From Loktanella sp. 5RATIMAR09 (GTDB lineage: Bacteria; Pseudomonadota; Alphaproteobacteria; Rhodobacterales; Rhodobacteraceae), in the NCBI RefSeq assembly GCF_001419985.1, contig NZ_LJAL01000011.1, forward strand, positions 38,030 through 102,029: 64,000 nucleotides of DNA, written 5' to 3'. Below are positions 34,718 through 42,699 of this stretch, one piece after another. The translations under genes and the position numbers were made by a program. The notes beneath the pieces are model-generated. The model was not told the origin of the DNA. It did no database searches and saw only the letters and a list, made by a program, of their open reading frames with translations. The first letter of the stretch is position 1; each line of letters opens with the position of its first letter.

Positions 34718-35347
34718 GTGTCGTACAACACAAACTGGAACCACAACATGGCCGCTAGACAAGATTCAATGGAGAGACGGACACTTTTGATCGTTCTGGC
34801 GCTCAATATCGGTTTGGCCGTGGCCTTTTTCGCAACAGGCGCCTTCGGCGACTCAAGTGCCCTGATAGCCAACGGGCTCGATAACCTTTCCGACAGCTTC
34901 GTCTACGCGATCAGCCTTTTCGCTTTGTCCCGATCCGCCAAATGGAAACGCGGGGCGGCGAACGTTTCCGGCGGGCTGCTGATCCTGTTCGCCGCTGGTA
35001 TCCTTTACGATGCATGGCGCCGCTACATCGGCGGGTCAGATCCGCTCGGGACGATCATGATCGCCATGGCCCTGATCGCGGCGGCTATCAACGCAGTCTG
35101 CGTCTGGCTGCTCGCTAAGCTCAAAGATCCGGATGTCAACATCCGCGCGGCCAACACCTTCAGTTACAACGATTTCGCCGCGAACCTCGGAATCGTCGTG
35201 GCTGGCGGCCTCGTCGCCTGGCTGGGAACCAACTGGCCGGACCTCGTCGTCGGCGTGATTGTCGCCGGGATCGCGGCCTGGGGAGGTATCGACATTCTGC
35301 GCGACGCACACGGCGAACACCACAAAGCAGTTCATACGGGCAAATAG
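34718..35347 (+). CDS. Cation diffusion facilitator-like transporter (short form)
   Basis: The 209-residue membrane protein has CDF motifs ANGLDNLSDSF in helix 2 and SYNDFAANLG in helix 5, where aspartates bind the metal, and ends with a His-rich tail (GEHHKAVH). It lacks the C-terminal cytoplasmic domain of CzcD, so it is a short form like others placed next to MerR regulators. It likely exports Zn2+ or Cd2+. The frame may start at 34718 or a later ATG (34748). Confidence 0.8.
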   Translation: MSYNTNWNHNMAARQDSMERRTLLIVLALNIGLAVAFFATGAFGDSSALIANGLDNLSDSFVYAISLFALSRSAKWKRGAANVSGGLLILFAAGILYDAWRRYIGGSDPLGTIMIAMALIAAAINAVCVWLLAKLKDPDVNIRAANTFSYNDFAANLGIVVAGGLVAWLGTNWPDLVVGVIVAGIAAWGGIDILRDAHGEHHKAVHTGK

Positions 35348-35442
35348 TTGCGGGAGATTTTTTCTAAAAGAAAGGATTGAAGCTACAGTGACTATAGCAA
35401 TTAGTCTTGTTCTAAGACGATTCGAGGAGCGACCCGTTACAT

Positions 35443-36198
35443 ATGACCGACCCCCTACTTGTACCCACCAAACTACTGGATTTTGAGGCCGCGCCTCTTG
35501 CGCATCTAATTGAGAACCGCAGCTGGCGCGGCTTATCCGAATACGATCGGATCGGAGCCGCCTATGATTTCGTTCGGAATGAAATCGCGTTCGGATACAA
35601 TCGAGCTGACGATATCCCCGCATCCGAGGTGCTTTCTGACGGCTACGGGCAGTGCAATACCAAAGGCACGCTCTTGATGGCATTGCTACGCGGTGTTGGT
35701 ATTCGCTGTCGTTTACATGGGTTTACGATCCACAAAGGCTTGCAGCGCGGTGTTGTCCCTGAGCTGGTGTATCCGCTTGCTCCGCAGGAAATTCTCCACT
35801 CATGGGTCGAGATCGAATTTCAAGGTGCCTGGATCAACCTTGAAGGCTTCATCCTGGATGACGCTTTCCTCGATGTCCTGCAAACGTCATTCTCGGACAC
35901 AGAAAGTCTCTGCGGTTATGGCGCGGGCACGGATTGCCTTGGCGCGCCTCCCGTCGCCTGGAACGGAGAAGATACCTACATTCAGAAAACCGGCATTGTG
36001 CAAGATTTTGGCGTGTACGATACGCCGGACGCCTTCTATTTGTCCCATGAGCAATCCTTTGGATGGCTGCGTGGCGCCCTTTACCGTCATATAATACGCC
36101 ACTGGATGAATGCGCGCGTACGTGGTTTCCGCAGCGGCCGCCTGAAGACTGACCGACGCGCGACACACGCGCACGCGGAGCCTGCCAATGCTACATGA
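35443..36198 (+). CDS. Transglutaminase-like cysteine protease domain protein
   Basis: The 251-residue cytoplasmic protein carries a transglutaminase-core domain with catalytic C71 (GYGQCNTKG), H119 (ILHSWVEI) and the following acidic/amide position near 132 (INLEG). There is no signal peptide. Its last bases overlap the start of the CzcD-type transporter, so they are co-translated. The substrate is unknown; in bacteria such domains act as peptidases or amidases. Its link to metal export is only by context. Confidence 0.75.
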   Translation: MTDPLLVPTKLLDFEAAPLAHLIENRSWRGLSEYDRIGAAYDFVRNEIAFGYNRADDIPASEVLSDGYGQCNTKGTLLMALLRGVGIRCRLHGFTIHKGLQRGVVPELVYPLAPQEILHSWVEIEFQGAWINLEGFILDDAFLDVLQTSFSDTESLCGYGAGTDCLGAPPVAWNGEDTYIQKTGIVQDFGVYDTPDAFYLSHEQSFGWLRGALYRHIIRHWMNARVRGFRSGRLKTDRRATHAHAEPANAT

Positions 36199-37105
36199 CC
36201 ACGGGCACGCGCATATCGATCCGAATTCTGGGGACCGGCGGGTTGCCATCGCCATCTGGGCGAACGGGCTTCTTACCGTTGCGCAGATCGTCGGGGGCAT
36301 ATTCTCGGGTAGTCTGGCACTGATCGCCGATGCGCTGCACAACTTTTCCGATATGGCTTCGCTTGTCATTGCCTTTGCCGCGCGCAGGATCGCGCGCCGC
36401 CCGGCTGATGAGCGCATGACCTTCGGATATGGCCGGGTCGAAATCGTCGCAGCCCTGATCAACTACACCACCCTCATCGTGATCGGCTTCTATCTGATCT
36501 ACGAAGGTGGCATGCGCATGATTGATCCACCCGAAGTCATGGGGTGGACCGTCGTCATTCTCGGTGGAATCGCGCTTGTGGTCGACACGCTGACCGCAAT
36601 GCTGACCTATTCGATGCAGAAGGGGAGCGTGAACATCCGTGCGCTTTTTCTCCACAACCTTTCGGATGCGTTGGCTTCAGTGGCCGTCATAGTCGGCGGG
36701 ACGCTCATCATACTCTATGAAATGCGTTGGGTTGATCCGGCCATCACCATCGGCATCGCGCTCTACATCCTGTATTTGTCCTTCACCGAAATAGGGGGCC
36801 CAATTCGAACCCTGATGCTTGGGAGCCCACCAGATATTGATGGAAATGACGTAGTCAGAGCGATCCAGAGTGTCGATGGCGTTGTGGACGTGCATCATGT
36901 CCACCTGTGGCAAATGCAGGAGCACGCTGCGGCATTGGACTGCCATATAGTCGTCGAACGCGAAAGGATGGGTGAGGCCGACAAGATTAAAGAAAACGTC
37001 AAATCGGTGCTGCATGAACGTTTCTCAATCGAGCATTCCACGCTTGAATTCGAAGCGAGCGACAATGCGCATCAGGAGGCGCAGGTATTCGGGCACCGCC
37101 CATGA
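36188..37105 (+). CDS. czcD: CzcD-type cation diffusion facilitator
   Basis: This 305-residue CDF protein starts with a His-rich HDHGHAH segment, has six helices with ADALHNFSD and HNLSDALAS as the metal site, and a complete C-terminal cytoplasmic domain (VHHVHLWQM). It exports Zn2+, Cd2+ or Co2+ by proton antiport. It overlaps the transglutaminase gene (11 bp) and the methyltransferase-like gene (4 bp). Confidence 0.92.
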   Translation: MLHDHGHAHIDPNSGDRRVAIAIWANGLLTVAQIVGGIFSGSLALIADALHNFSDMASLVIAFAARRIARRPADERMTFGYGRVEIVAALINYTTLIVIGFYLIYEGGMRMIDPPEVMGWTVVILGGIALVVDTLTAMLTYSMQKGSVNIRALFLHNLSDALASVAVIVGGTLIILYEMRWVDPAITIGIALYILYLSFTEIGGPIRTLMLGSPPDIDGNDVVRAIQSVDGVVDVHHVHLWQMQEHAAALDCHIVVERERMGEADKIKENVKSVLHERFSIEHSTLEFEASDNAHQEAQVFGHRP

Positions 37106-37659
37106 CGAGTGCCCAAGGCATACTAGTGGTCATTGGCCTGCTGTCCGGTCTGGTTTTGATTGGTGCGCTCCTTTGGTCGATCGCCCGCCCGTCCGAGCGC
37201 ATCTGGCCTCCAAACAGAGAGCATTCAGTCATACCAAACATTGCATGGGGACTCACATTGGCCGTGTTTGGGGCGGTGATCGGTTTGGGCATTTTGGATT
37301 GGAAATCCGCTTCTATGACCAACGCGCTCCGTTGGGCGGTCGGGCCGTTCTTGATCGCAACCGGAAATCTGATTGTCTGGTGGGGAGCATTCAGCATTGG
37401 ACTGAAAGCCACTAGCGGTGCGAAAGACGAGTTGATCACTTCGGGTCTCTACCGTTTCTTGCGGCATCCGCAATACCTTGCTGACATGTCCATCCTGATA
37501 GGTTTTGGTCTTTTCTTCGCCTCATCTTGGGTTTGGCCTATCGTCATCGTTGGAGTTGCCGCGCTGGCCCTTGCCCCGCTCGCGGAAGAGCCATGGCTGC
37601 ATGAACAATACGGCTCCAAGTATCGCGATTATTGCGCTGAAACGCGTCGATACTTGTAA
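37102..37659 (+). CDS. Isoprenylcysteine methyltransferase/PEMT-family membrane protein
   Basis: The 185-residue protein has about five helices and the conserved C-terminal pattern LYRFLRHPQYLA, EEPWLHEQYGSKYRDY and a final RRYL found in ICMT-like membrane methyltransferases. These proteins often lie next to czcD in metal-resistance clusters, and the four-base overlap with czcD agrees. Substrate and role in metal resistance are not known. Confidence 0.8.
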   Translation: MTSAQGILVVIGLLSGLVLIGALLWSIARPSERIWPPNREHSVIPNIAWGLTLAVFGAVIGLGILDWKSASMTNALRWAVGPFLIATGNLIVWWGAFSIGLKATSGAKDELITSGLYRFLRHPQYLADMSILIGFGLFFASSWVWPIVIVGVAALALAPLAEEPWLHEQYGSKYRDYCAETRRYL

Positions 37660-37694
37660 ACTCGCTGCCTCACGAGAACGTCATCGTTTTTCAG

Positions 37695-37725
37695 TTGAAC
37701 CTCTAGCTACTAAAGGTCGTATCCG
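37695..37725 (+). promoter_or_regulatory. MerR-type promoter (TTGAAC-N19-TATCCG) of L,D-transpeptidase 3
   Basis: TTGAAC, a 19-bp spacer with dyad CCTCTAG-CTA-CTAAAGG (six of seven pairs) and TATCCG. The first 12 bases are identical to those of the 12-gene operon promoter (TTGAACCTCTAG). It ends 29 bp before the gene. Confidence 0.7.
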
Positions 37726-37754
37726 TCAGCCAACAAAAGAGTGAGGCAAGGCAT

Positions 37755-38324
37755 ATGACAAAGACACTGAAAACACGACGCCAGTTCGTCTCGACAACTA
37801 TGATCGGACTTCTGGCAACACCTTCCCTTCTCCGTGCTCAGGAGCAGGAGCCCTCGGCGGTACGCAGAAATATTTCGTCCTTTAGTGCGGATTCCTGGCA
37901 AGACCACTTCGATAACCTTCAGCACGGTGCAATTTTGTGCGACATCGACTCGCGTGCAGTCCAGTATTGGTCGGAAGACGAAAGTGTCTACAAACTCTAC
38001 CCGTCGAGTGTCCCTGCCTCGGAAGAGTTGACCCGCCGAGGATATACAAAGGTTATAAGGAAGGTGGAGGGGCCGAGTTGGCGGCCCACTCCATCAATGA
38101 AAGAGCGTAACCCCGAATGGCCTGACTATTGGCCGCCGGGTCCTGACAACCCGCTTGGAACACACGCACTTTATCTGTCGTGGCAGTATTACCGGGTGCA
38201 CGGAACCGGTGACACGCGCAAAATCGGTCGGCAATCATCAAACGGCTGTATTGGACTCTACAACGAGCACATTGCTGAACTTTTTGCTCTGGCAGAAGTG
38301 GGAACCCAGGTCAGGATTTTCTGA
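37755..38324 (+). CDS. L,D-transpeptidase (YkuD domain), copy 3
   Basis: The 189-residue exported protein has a Tat-like leader (KTRRQFVSTTMIGLLA), and a YkuD core with YRVHGTGD and the catalytic QSSNGCIGLYNEHI. It is transcribed alone from the MerR-type promoter at 37695. With copies at 15956 and 19484 this makes three L,D-transpeptidases from different branches in one island. Confidence 0.87.
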   Translation: MTKTLKTRRQFVSTTMIGLLATPSLLRAQEQEPSAVRRNISSFSADSWQDHFDNLQHGAILCDIDSRAVQYWSEDESVYKLYPSSVPASEELTRRGYTKVIRKVEGPSWRPTPSMKERNPEWPDYWPPGPDNPLGTHALYLSWQYYRVHGTGDTRKIGRQSSNGCIGLYNEHIAELFALAEVGTQVRIF

Positions 38325-38396
38325 AAGCCAAGGAAAGCTGGCTAATTCTTCTATTTTTAACATAAACTTCATTATGCGGCTTTATATTTTGCGTTG

Positions 38397-38412
38397 CGAT
38401 AGTATATTATCG
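38397..38412. promoter_or_regulatory. GATA-N6-TATC near-palindrome before the TrbM-like gene
   Basis: CGATAGTATATTATCG is a near-perfect palindrome 38 bp before the gene at 38450. The same core, GATAGTATATTATC, appears in reverse orientation at 45516-45529 before another conjugation-region gene. It is probably a shared operator or promoter of the transfer region. Confidence 0.5.
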
Positions 38413-38449
38413 TATGTATGCTGAACTCCTCTCACGGAGGTCCCCCAGT

Positions 38450-39145
38450 ATGCGCCATTTACTCAAGAAGCTCCTCCCCTCGGTCGCAGTCGCTTTGGCC
38501 GTGACAAGCTTTTCGCTGCCGGCACCCGCCCGCGCGCAGACCTACCCGATCGATTGCGCGATCCTCTTGTGCCTGTCTGGCGGCTGGCCCGCTTCCGTCC
38601 CTTGCGCCCGAGCCCGCGCCGAGTTCATCCGGCGGATTACGCCTTGGCCAGTGGAACCGCCGCTGCAAATCTGGCGCTGTCCCATGGGCGCGTCCTATGA
38701 GAGCGATCGGCAATCAAACAACGCTGACCGCATAATTGAAGCCTTGTACCGGACCGACAACCGTCGACCGCTCCAATCCTTGCCAGTAGATAATCTCGTT
38801 CCCACAGACTTCACCCTTCGGCTTGTTCAGGACCGCGCGGACATCGATATCAGCGGGCCAGAGTTCAATTTCGTGCGGTCCATCCGCGTCTTCGATGTAC
38901 GGTATGCACGACAGCACGAGTCCGGGCGCGATGGGGATTGTAACCGAAGCGCGACCGTGGTCCTCGGCACCTACGGGACCCAAGGCGATTTCTCATGGCA
39001 GCGATCTTCCATAACTGCCCTGCCCGAGGCCCATGTGGGACTTGAACGTTGGGGCCAGAATTGCCCGGGTATCTATCACCGATCTGTCTTCGTCGATTGG
39101 CGTGACTATGAGGGCAACTACGGCTTCGAACAGGTGAACTACTAG
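38450..39145 (+). CDS. Secreted Cys-containing protein of the conjugation region (TrbM-like N-terminus)
   Basis: From ATG 38450, preceded by a strong GGAGG site, the protein has 231 residues with a signal peptide ending ARA. The mature N-terminus, CAILLCLSGGW followed by CARARAEFIRRI and WRCPMG, resembles the short Cys-rich TrbM-type proteins of conjugation loci; the remaining 150 residues are unfamiliar. The shared palindrome with the cluster at 45.5 kb supports a link with transfer genes now separated from it by metal genes. Confidence 0.6.
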   Translation: MRHLLKKLLPSVAVALAVTSFSLPAPARAQTYPIDCAILLCLSGGWPASVPCARARAEFIRRITPWPVEPPLQIWRCPMGASYESDRQSNNADRIIEALYRTDNRRPLQSLPVDNLVPTDFTLRLVQDRADIDISGPEFNFVRSIRVFDVRYARQHESGRDGDCNRSATVVLGTYGTQGDFSWQRSSITALPEAHVGLERWGQNCPGIYHRSVFVDWRDYEGNYGFEQVNY

Positions 39146-39364
39146 CGCTGACAAAGACAGCTTTGCCATCATGCTGCGAGAATTTTAGCGTGCTGAGTTG
39201 TTCAAATACCGGCCCTTCGCTGCTTTCGGTGCGTTTGTCCGGAGAGTGGACTAAGCACCATTTCGCTGCGGCTGCGCCAGTGGCCGCTTCAGCTCAATCC
39301 GAAAAAACGGTTAAACCTAGAGAACCCACAAGGGAATGCTTTCCCCCGCTGCAGGCTACATCAC

Positions 39365-40738
39365 TCACCGCTGTATCAATTGCGGCGCATCGGCATCCCC
39401 AAGGGCCATTTCGGGCAGCCAAGTGATAAGCTGAGGAAACGAGATCAGCGCCGCGATCAATGCAATCTCAATGGCAACAAGGGGTACCGCTCCGCGATAG
39501 ATATCAGACAGATTGATACCCTTCGGTGCGGCCATCTTGGCAAAGAACAGGGCATAACCGAAAGGGGGCGTCAGAAAAGACGTCTGCAACGCCAAGGCTA
39601 TCAGGCCAGCGATCCAGATTTGTGCAAAGTAGGCAGAGCCGACGTGATCTGCGAAGTCGAGCTCTGAAATAATCGGCATCAGTACGGGTACAAAGACCAG
39701 CAGCACCTCGATCCAGTCAAAAACAAACCCAAGTATGATGATCACGCCAAGGAGCATGGCCAACAGTTCCCACCGGGTGAGATCGAATGCGGATATCCAG
39801 TCGAAGATCACATTTGGTCCACCAACGAGGTGGAAACTGAGCGAAAACACCGATGCGCCAAGTACGATGAAGAAGACCATCGACGTCATCGTGCTTGTCT
39901 GCACCGTGACAGAGTTTAACGACGAGAAAGACAGACGCTTTCGCGCCAGAGCAACCAAAAGCGCGCCAAACACCCCTACTCCAGCCGCCTCTGTTAGTGT
40001 CGCAAAGCCCAGAATGATGCTGAGCGGAATGGATGCGATAACCGCGACAGACGCGAGTACAAACAAGAGGTCTGACACAAGATTGGTCTTGGGTGCGTCC
40101 AGCGGGATTTCGACCGTTTTTCTCAAGGTGACCGCAAAGTAGACCGCGAAGGCCATGACCATCAGAAGCACAGGTACGATGAGGGCCACATACATCAATC
40201 CGATGCGCAGATAGAACACGTTCGAGATGAAGAACAGCATCACGGCTGGCGGGAACACGACACCCAATGCTCCAGAAGCTGCGACAGCGCCTCCTGCGGT
40301 TCGCGGTGCGTAGCCCGACGCCATCATCGGGGCATAGGCCACCAACGCCACAGTTATGACGGAAGCACCGATCACCCCGGCGGCGGGCGCAAGAACGAGG
40401 CCGATCAGCAAAGTCGCAATGGCGTAGCGACCGGGAACGCCTGTCAGAAGACGCCCCAGCAAGCGAAACATGGTTTCGGCAACGCCGCTGGCATTCAGGA
40501 TCAGGCCAAGAAAAATCAGCATTGGAACGCTGGTGAATTGGACTGATTCATTGGTCAGTACACCACGGGCCCGCAGGTAGATCAGCCCCAGATGCTGAAA
40601 ATCAGTGATCCCCACCCAAACCGCAGCGACAAACCCCAAGAAGCCTGTCCCTGCCAGAACCAGAGCCACCGGAAAACCACTGAAGACCCCAATCGCCATC
40701 GCGACAAGCATGGCAACCGTAAGGACCTCATTCACCAT
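39365..40738 (-). CDS. dctM: TRAP transporter large permease (DctM)
   Basis: The 457-residue protein (ATG 40738) has about 12 helices and typical TRAP large-subunit blocks such as GFPVALVLAGTGFLGF, LFILNASGVAE-like and LTPPFGYALFFAK. It is the Na+-driven translocation subunit for organic acids. Its start overlaps the dctQ gene by 11 bases. The long, diverged sequence belongs to the larger DctM group. No DctP binding protein is encoded beside it. Confidence 0.85.
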   Translation of the reverse strand: MVNEVLTVAMLVAMAIGVFSGFPVALVLAGTGFLGFVAAVWVGITDFQHLGLIYLRARGVLTNESVQFTSVPMLIFLGLILNASGVAETMFRLLGRLLTGVPGRYAIATLLIGLVLAPAAGVIGASVITVALVAYAPMMASGYAPRTAGGAVAASGALGVVFPPAVMLFFISNVFYLRIGLMYVALIVPVLLMVMAFAVYFAVTLRKTVEIPLDAPKTNLVSDLLFVLASVAVIASIPLSIILGFATLTEAAGVGVFGALLVALARKRLSFSSLNSVTVQTSTMTSMVFFIVLGASVFSLSFHLVGGPNVIFDWISAFDLTRWELLAMLLGVIIILGFVFDWIEVLLVFVPVLMPIISELDFADHVGSAYFAQIWIAGLIALALQTSFLTPPFGYALFFAKMAAPKGINLSDIYRGAVPLVAIEIALIAALISFPQLITWLPEMALGDADAPQLIQR

Positions 40739-41249
40739 TGTGCAATCCGCCCGATTGTTCAGGTGCCCCTTGCGCACGTTTCCCCGCCAGAAAGGCGATG
40801 TTGCGAAGGGCTACGATCATCCCGGCAAGAGCCAGCAAGATGGGGCCGATGACCCCGGCAATGCGTTGTGCCCACAACTGGGTTTCCGCGTATTTCGTGG
40901 TGCGCATCAGGCCGTCCCATCCGTAGTAGGTCAGGATGGCGGCGAGCGGCAGAAGGACAAAAAGGCCGCCAATCAGTTCGATCCAAGCAATGCGGCGGGC
41001 GGACCAATGTCTGCGAAGAACATCAACGCGCACGTGACCGTCGCGCAGATAGGTATACCCAAAGGTCAAGAAAATTAGGATGAACAGCAGTGACGTGGAC
41101 AGGTCCGGCAAATAGCTCGACACGCCAAGTTGTAGCTTGCGATCCAGCATCTGAAGCGCGCCATAAGCAGCAATCGAAACAACTGTCAGCCACGCAGTCA
41201 CGACGCCGATGCCGCGAATGCCACGGTCAATCCAATCCAAAAATCTCAA
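40728..41249 (-). CDS. dctQ: TRAP transporter small permease (DctQ)
   Basis: The 173-residue protein has four helices and the DctQ pattern (FTLIFLTFGYTYLRDGHVRVDVL-type segment, then WIELIGGLFVLLP). It pairs with the DctM encoded after it. It starts 37 bp after the lspA copy 2 stop, so it may share a transcript with the CDF and lspA genes. Confidence 0.83.
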   Translation of the reverse strand: MRFLDWIDRGIRGIGVVTAWLTVVSIAAYGALQMLDRKLQLGVSSYLPDLSTSLLFILIFLTFGYTYLRDGHVRVDVLRRHWSARRIAWIELIGGLFVLLPLAAILTYYGWDGLMRTTKYAETQLWAQRIAGVIGPILLALAGMIVALRNIAFLAGKRAQGAPEQSGGLHNGE

Positions 41250-41286
41250 GCCGAATTCCCTCCCAAAGTTCTTTGCCTGTTAGCTG

Positions 41287-41796
41287 TTATCCCCCCGTGA
41301 CATCTCCCTTGCGATTGTCTTGTTCCCGATTTTCCGGCCTGACTTTCGAGGCGCGAAAGCCGTCCCAGAACAGCAGTGCCGCCCCACAAAAGATCGCCAC
41401 GTCAGCCAAGTTGAAGGACGGCCAGTGGTATGACCCGTAATGGAAGTCGAGAAAGTCAGGGACGGCCTGATAGCGCAGACGGTCAAGGATATTGCCAAGC
41501 GCGCCTCCGATGATCAGACCGAGCGCCGCACCTGTCAGCCTGTCCGGAGCCTTCCACAGCCAGATCAGCAGCCATGCCACGACCACGGCAGCAAGTGCGA
41601 CCAGACCCCACCAGGGTACGACCCCGCCGAGCATACCGAAGCTGACCCCATCGTTCAAAACCCGCACGAGGTTGAGAAAGGGCAGAACCTCGACCCCGTT
41701 CTCAAGCGCCGGGGAGTTCAGGGCAAGAGCCTTGGTGCCCTGATCAACACCAAACGCGGCGATGGCGCAAAGCCCACCGAGAACGCGGCTGTTCAT
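41287..41796 (-). CDS. lspA: Lipoprotein signal peptidase LspA, copy 2
   Basis: The true start is ATG 41796, overlapping the CDF stop by four bases; the longer frame to 42186 is only a shadow of the CDF gene. The 169-residue protein keeps DQGTKAL, NDGVSFG, and the catalytic aspartates in GNILDR and FNLADV. It is clearly distinct from copy 1 at 28133. Again it directly follows a metal transporter gene. Confidence 0.9.
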   Translation of the reverse strand: MNSRVLGGLCAIAAFGVDQGTKALALNSPALENGVEVLPFLNLVRVLNDGVSFGMLGGVVPWWGLVALAAVVVAWLLIWLWKAPDRLTGAALGLIIGGALGNILDRLRYQAVPDFLDFHYGSYHWPSFNLADVAIFCGAALLFWDGFRASKVRPENREQDNRKGDVTGG

Positions 41797-42641
41797 GCCA
41801 CCGCCTTCAGATCGGCCCGCGCGTCGCGGATAATCGCCCATGACGAGTGCAGGAACAGTCCGGCGATCCCGAAGGCTACGATGAGATCGGGCCATGCGCT
41901 GCCTAGCCAAACCACCAGCCCGGCGGCGATAACGACTGCGGCGTTGCCGATGGCGTCGTTGCGCGAGAACAGCCAGACAGCGCGCATGTTCGCGTCGCCC
42001 TTGCGGTACCGCAGCAACGGCAGCACGGAGATGACATTTATCACAAGAGCAATCAGGCCCAGAATCCCCATCAAAGTGGCGTCTGGGGTTGTCGGCTCGA
42101 ATGCCCTTATGATGGTCGTGCCAAAGACTCCAAGACCAAGCAGGCCGAGGAAGATGCCCTGGATCAGGGCCGACCGCGCTCGCCAAGCGAGGCTCCAGCC
42201 GATGGCCAACAGGCCGAGGAAGGTGATTGCGCCGTCGCCGATGAAATCCAACGCGTCGGCCTTCACGGCCTGTGACCCGGCAATGAACCCGCCGATCATT
42301 TCAAGAACGCCATAACCAACATTCAGGATCACAACGATCCAGAGCGCGCGGCGATAGCCAGGGTCCTGATGGGCCGCACCTTGCTGAATATCTTCGTCGC
42401 TCTCGATGCGGTCAAACCCATACCCTGTTGTCTCGACGGCTTTTTCAATTTCCGGCAAGCGCGCTTCGGGAGCTGTCAAAGTCATTATGTGCGTTGCAGT
42501 AGACACTTTCACGGCGTCAGGCGCGATACCCGCAGATTGCGCCGCCCGCTCGATCTGGGCGGCATCCTTGGCGCAATCCATGCCGGAAACGCGGTAACGA
42601 AAGGATGGGATATCTGCTATCGCGCTTTCTGCGTTGGCCAT
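41793..42641 (-). CDS. CDF cation transporter with N-terminal HMA-like domain
   Basis: From ATG 42641 the protein has 282 residues. Residues 1-70 form an HMA-like fold with a single-cysteine motif GMDCAKDA in place of CxxC; the membrane part has CDF sites ADALDFIGDGA and SRNDAIGN. The C-terminal cytoplasmic domain is missing, as in the CDF at 34718. It is divergent from an ArsR/CmtR-like regulator and probably exports Cd2+, Pb2+ or Zn2+. Confidence 0.85.
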   Translation of the reverse strand: MANAESAIADIPSFRYRVSGMDCAKDAAQIERAAQSAGIAPDAVKVSTATHIMTLTAPEARLPEIEKAVETTGYGFDRIESDEDIQQGAAHQDPGYRRALWIVVILNVGYGVLEMIGGFIAGSQAVKADALDFIGDGAITFLGLLAIGWSLAWRARSALIQGIFLGLLGLGVFGTTIIRAFEPTTPDATLMGILGLIALVINVISVLPLLRYRKGDANMRAVWLFSRNDAIGNAAVVIAAGLVVWLGSAWPDLIVAFGIAGLFLHSSWAIIRDARADLKAVA

Positions 42642-42679
42642 GATCGCAGTTCTCCTGCTAAAGTGGATCAAAGGATAAT

Positions 42680-42699
42680 ATATCAGTGAGCAATGATAT
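42680..42699. promoter_or_regulatory. ArsR-type operator between the CDF and arsR genes
   Basis: ATATCA and TGATAT flank an eight-base centre. AT-rich dyads of this kind are the binding sites of ArsR/SmtB-family repressors. It overlaps the possible GTG (42686) and ATG (42698) starts of the regulator and would block both divergent genes. Confidence 0.55.

Noticed and set aside
41797..42186. Upstream extension of the second lspA frame
   Set aside because: It is out-of-frame DNA of the CDF gene; LspA homology begins at ATG 41796, which overlaps the CDF stop.
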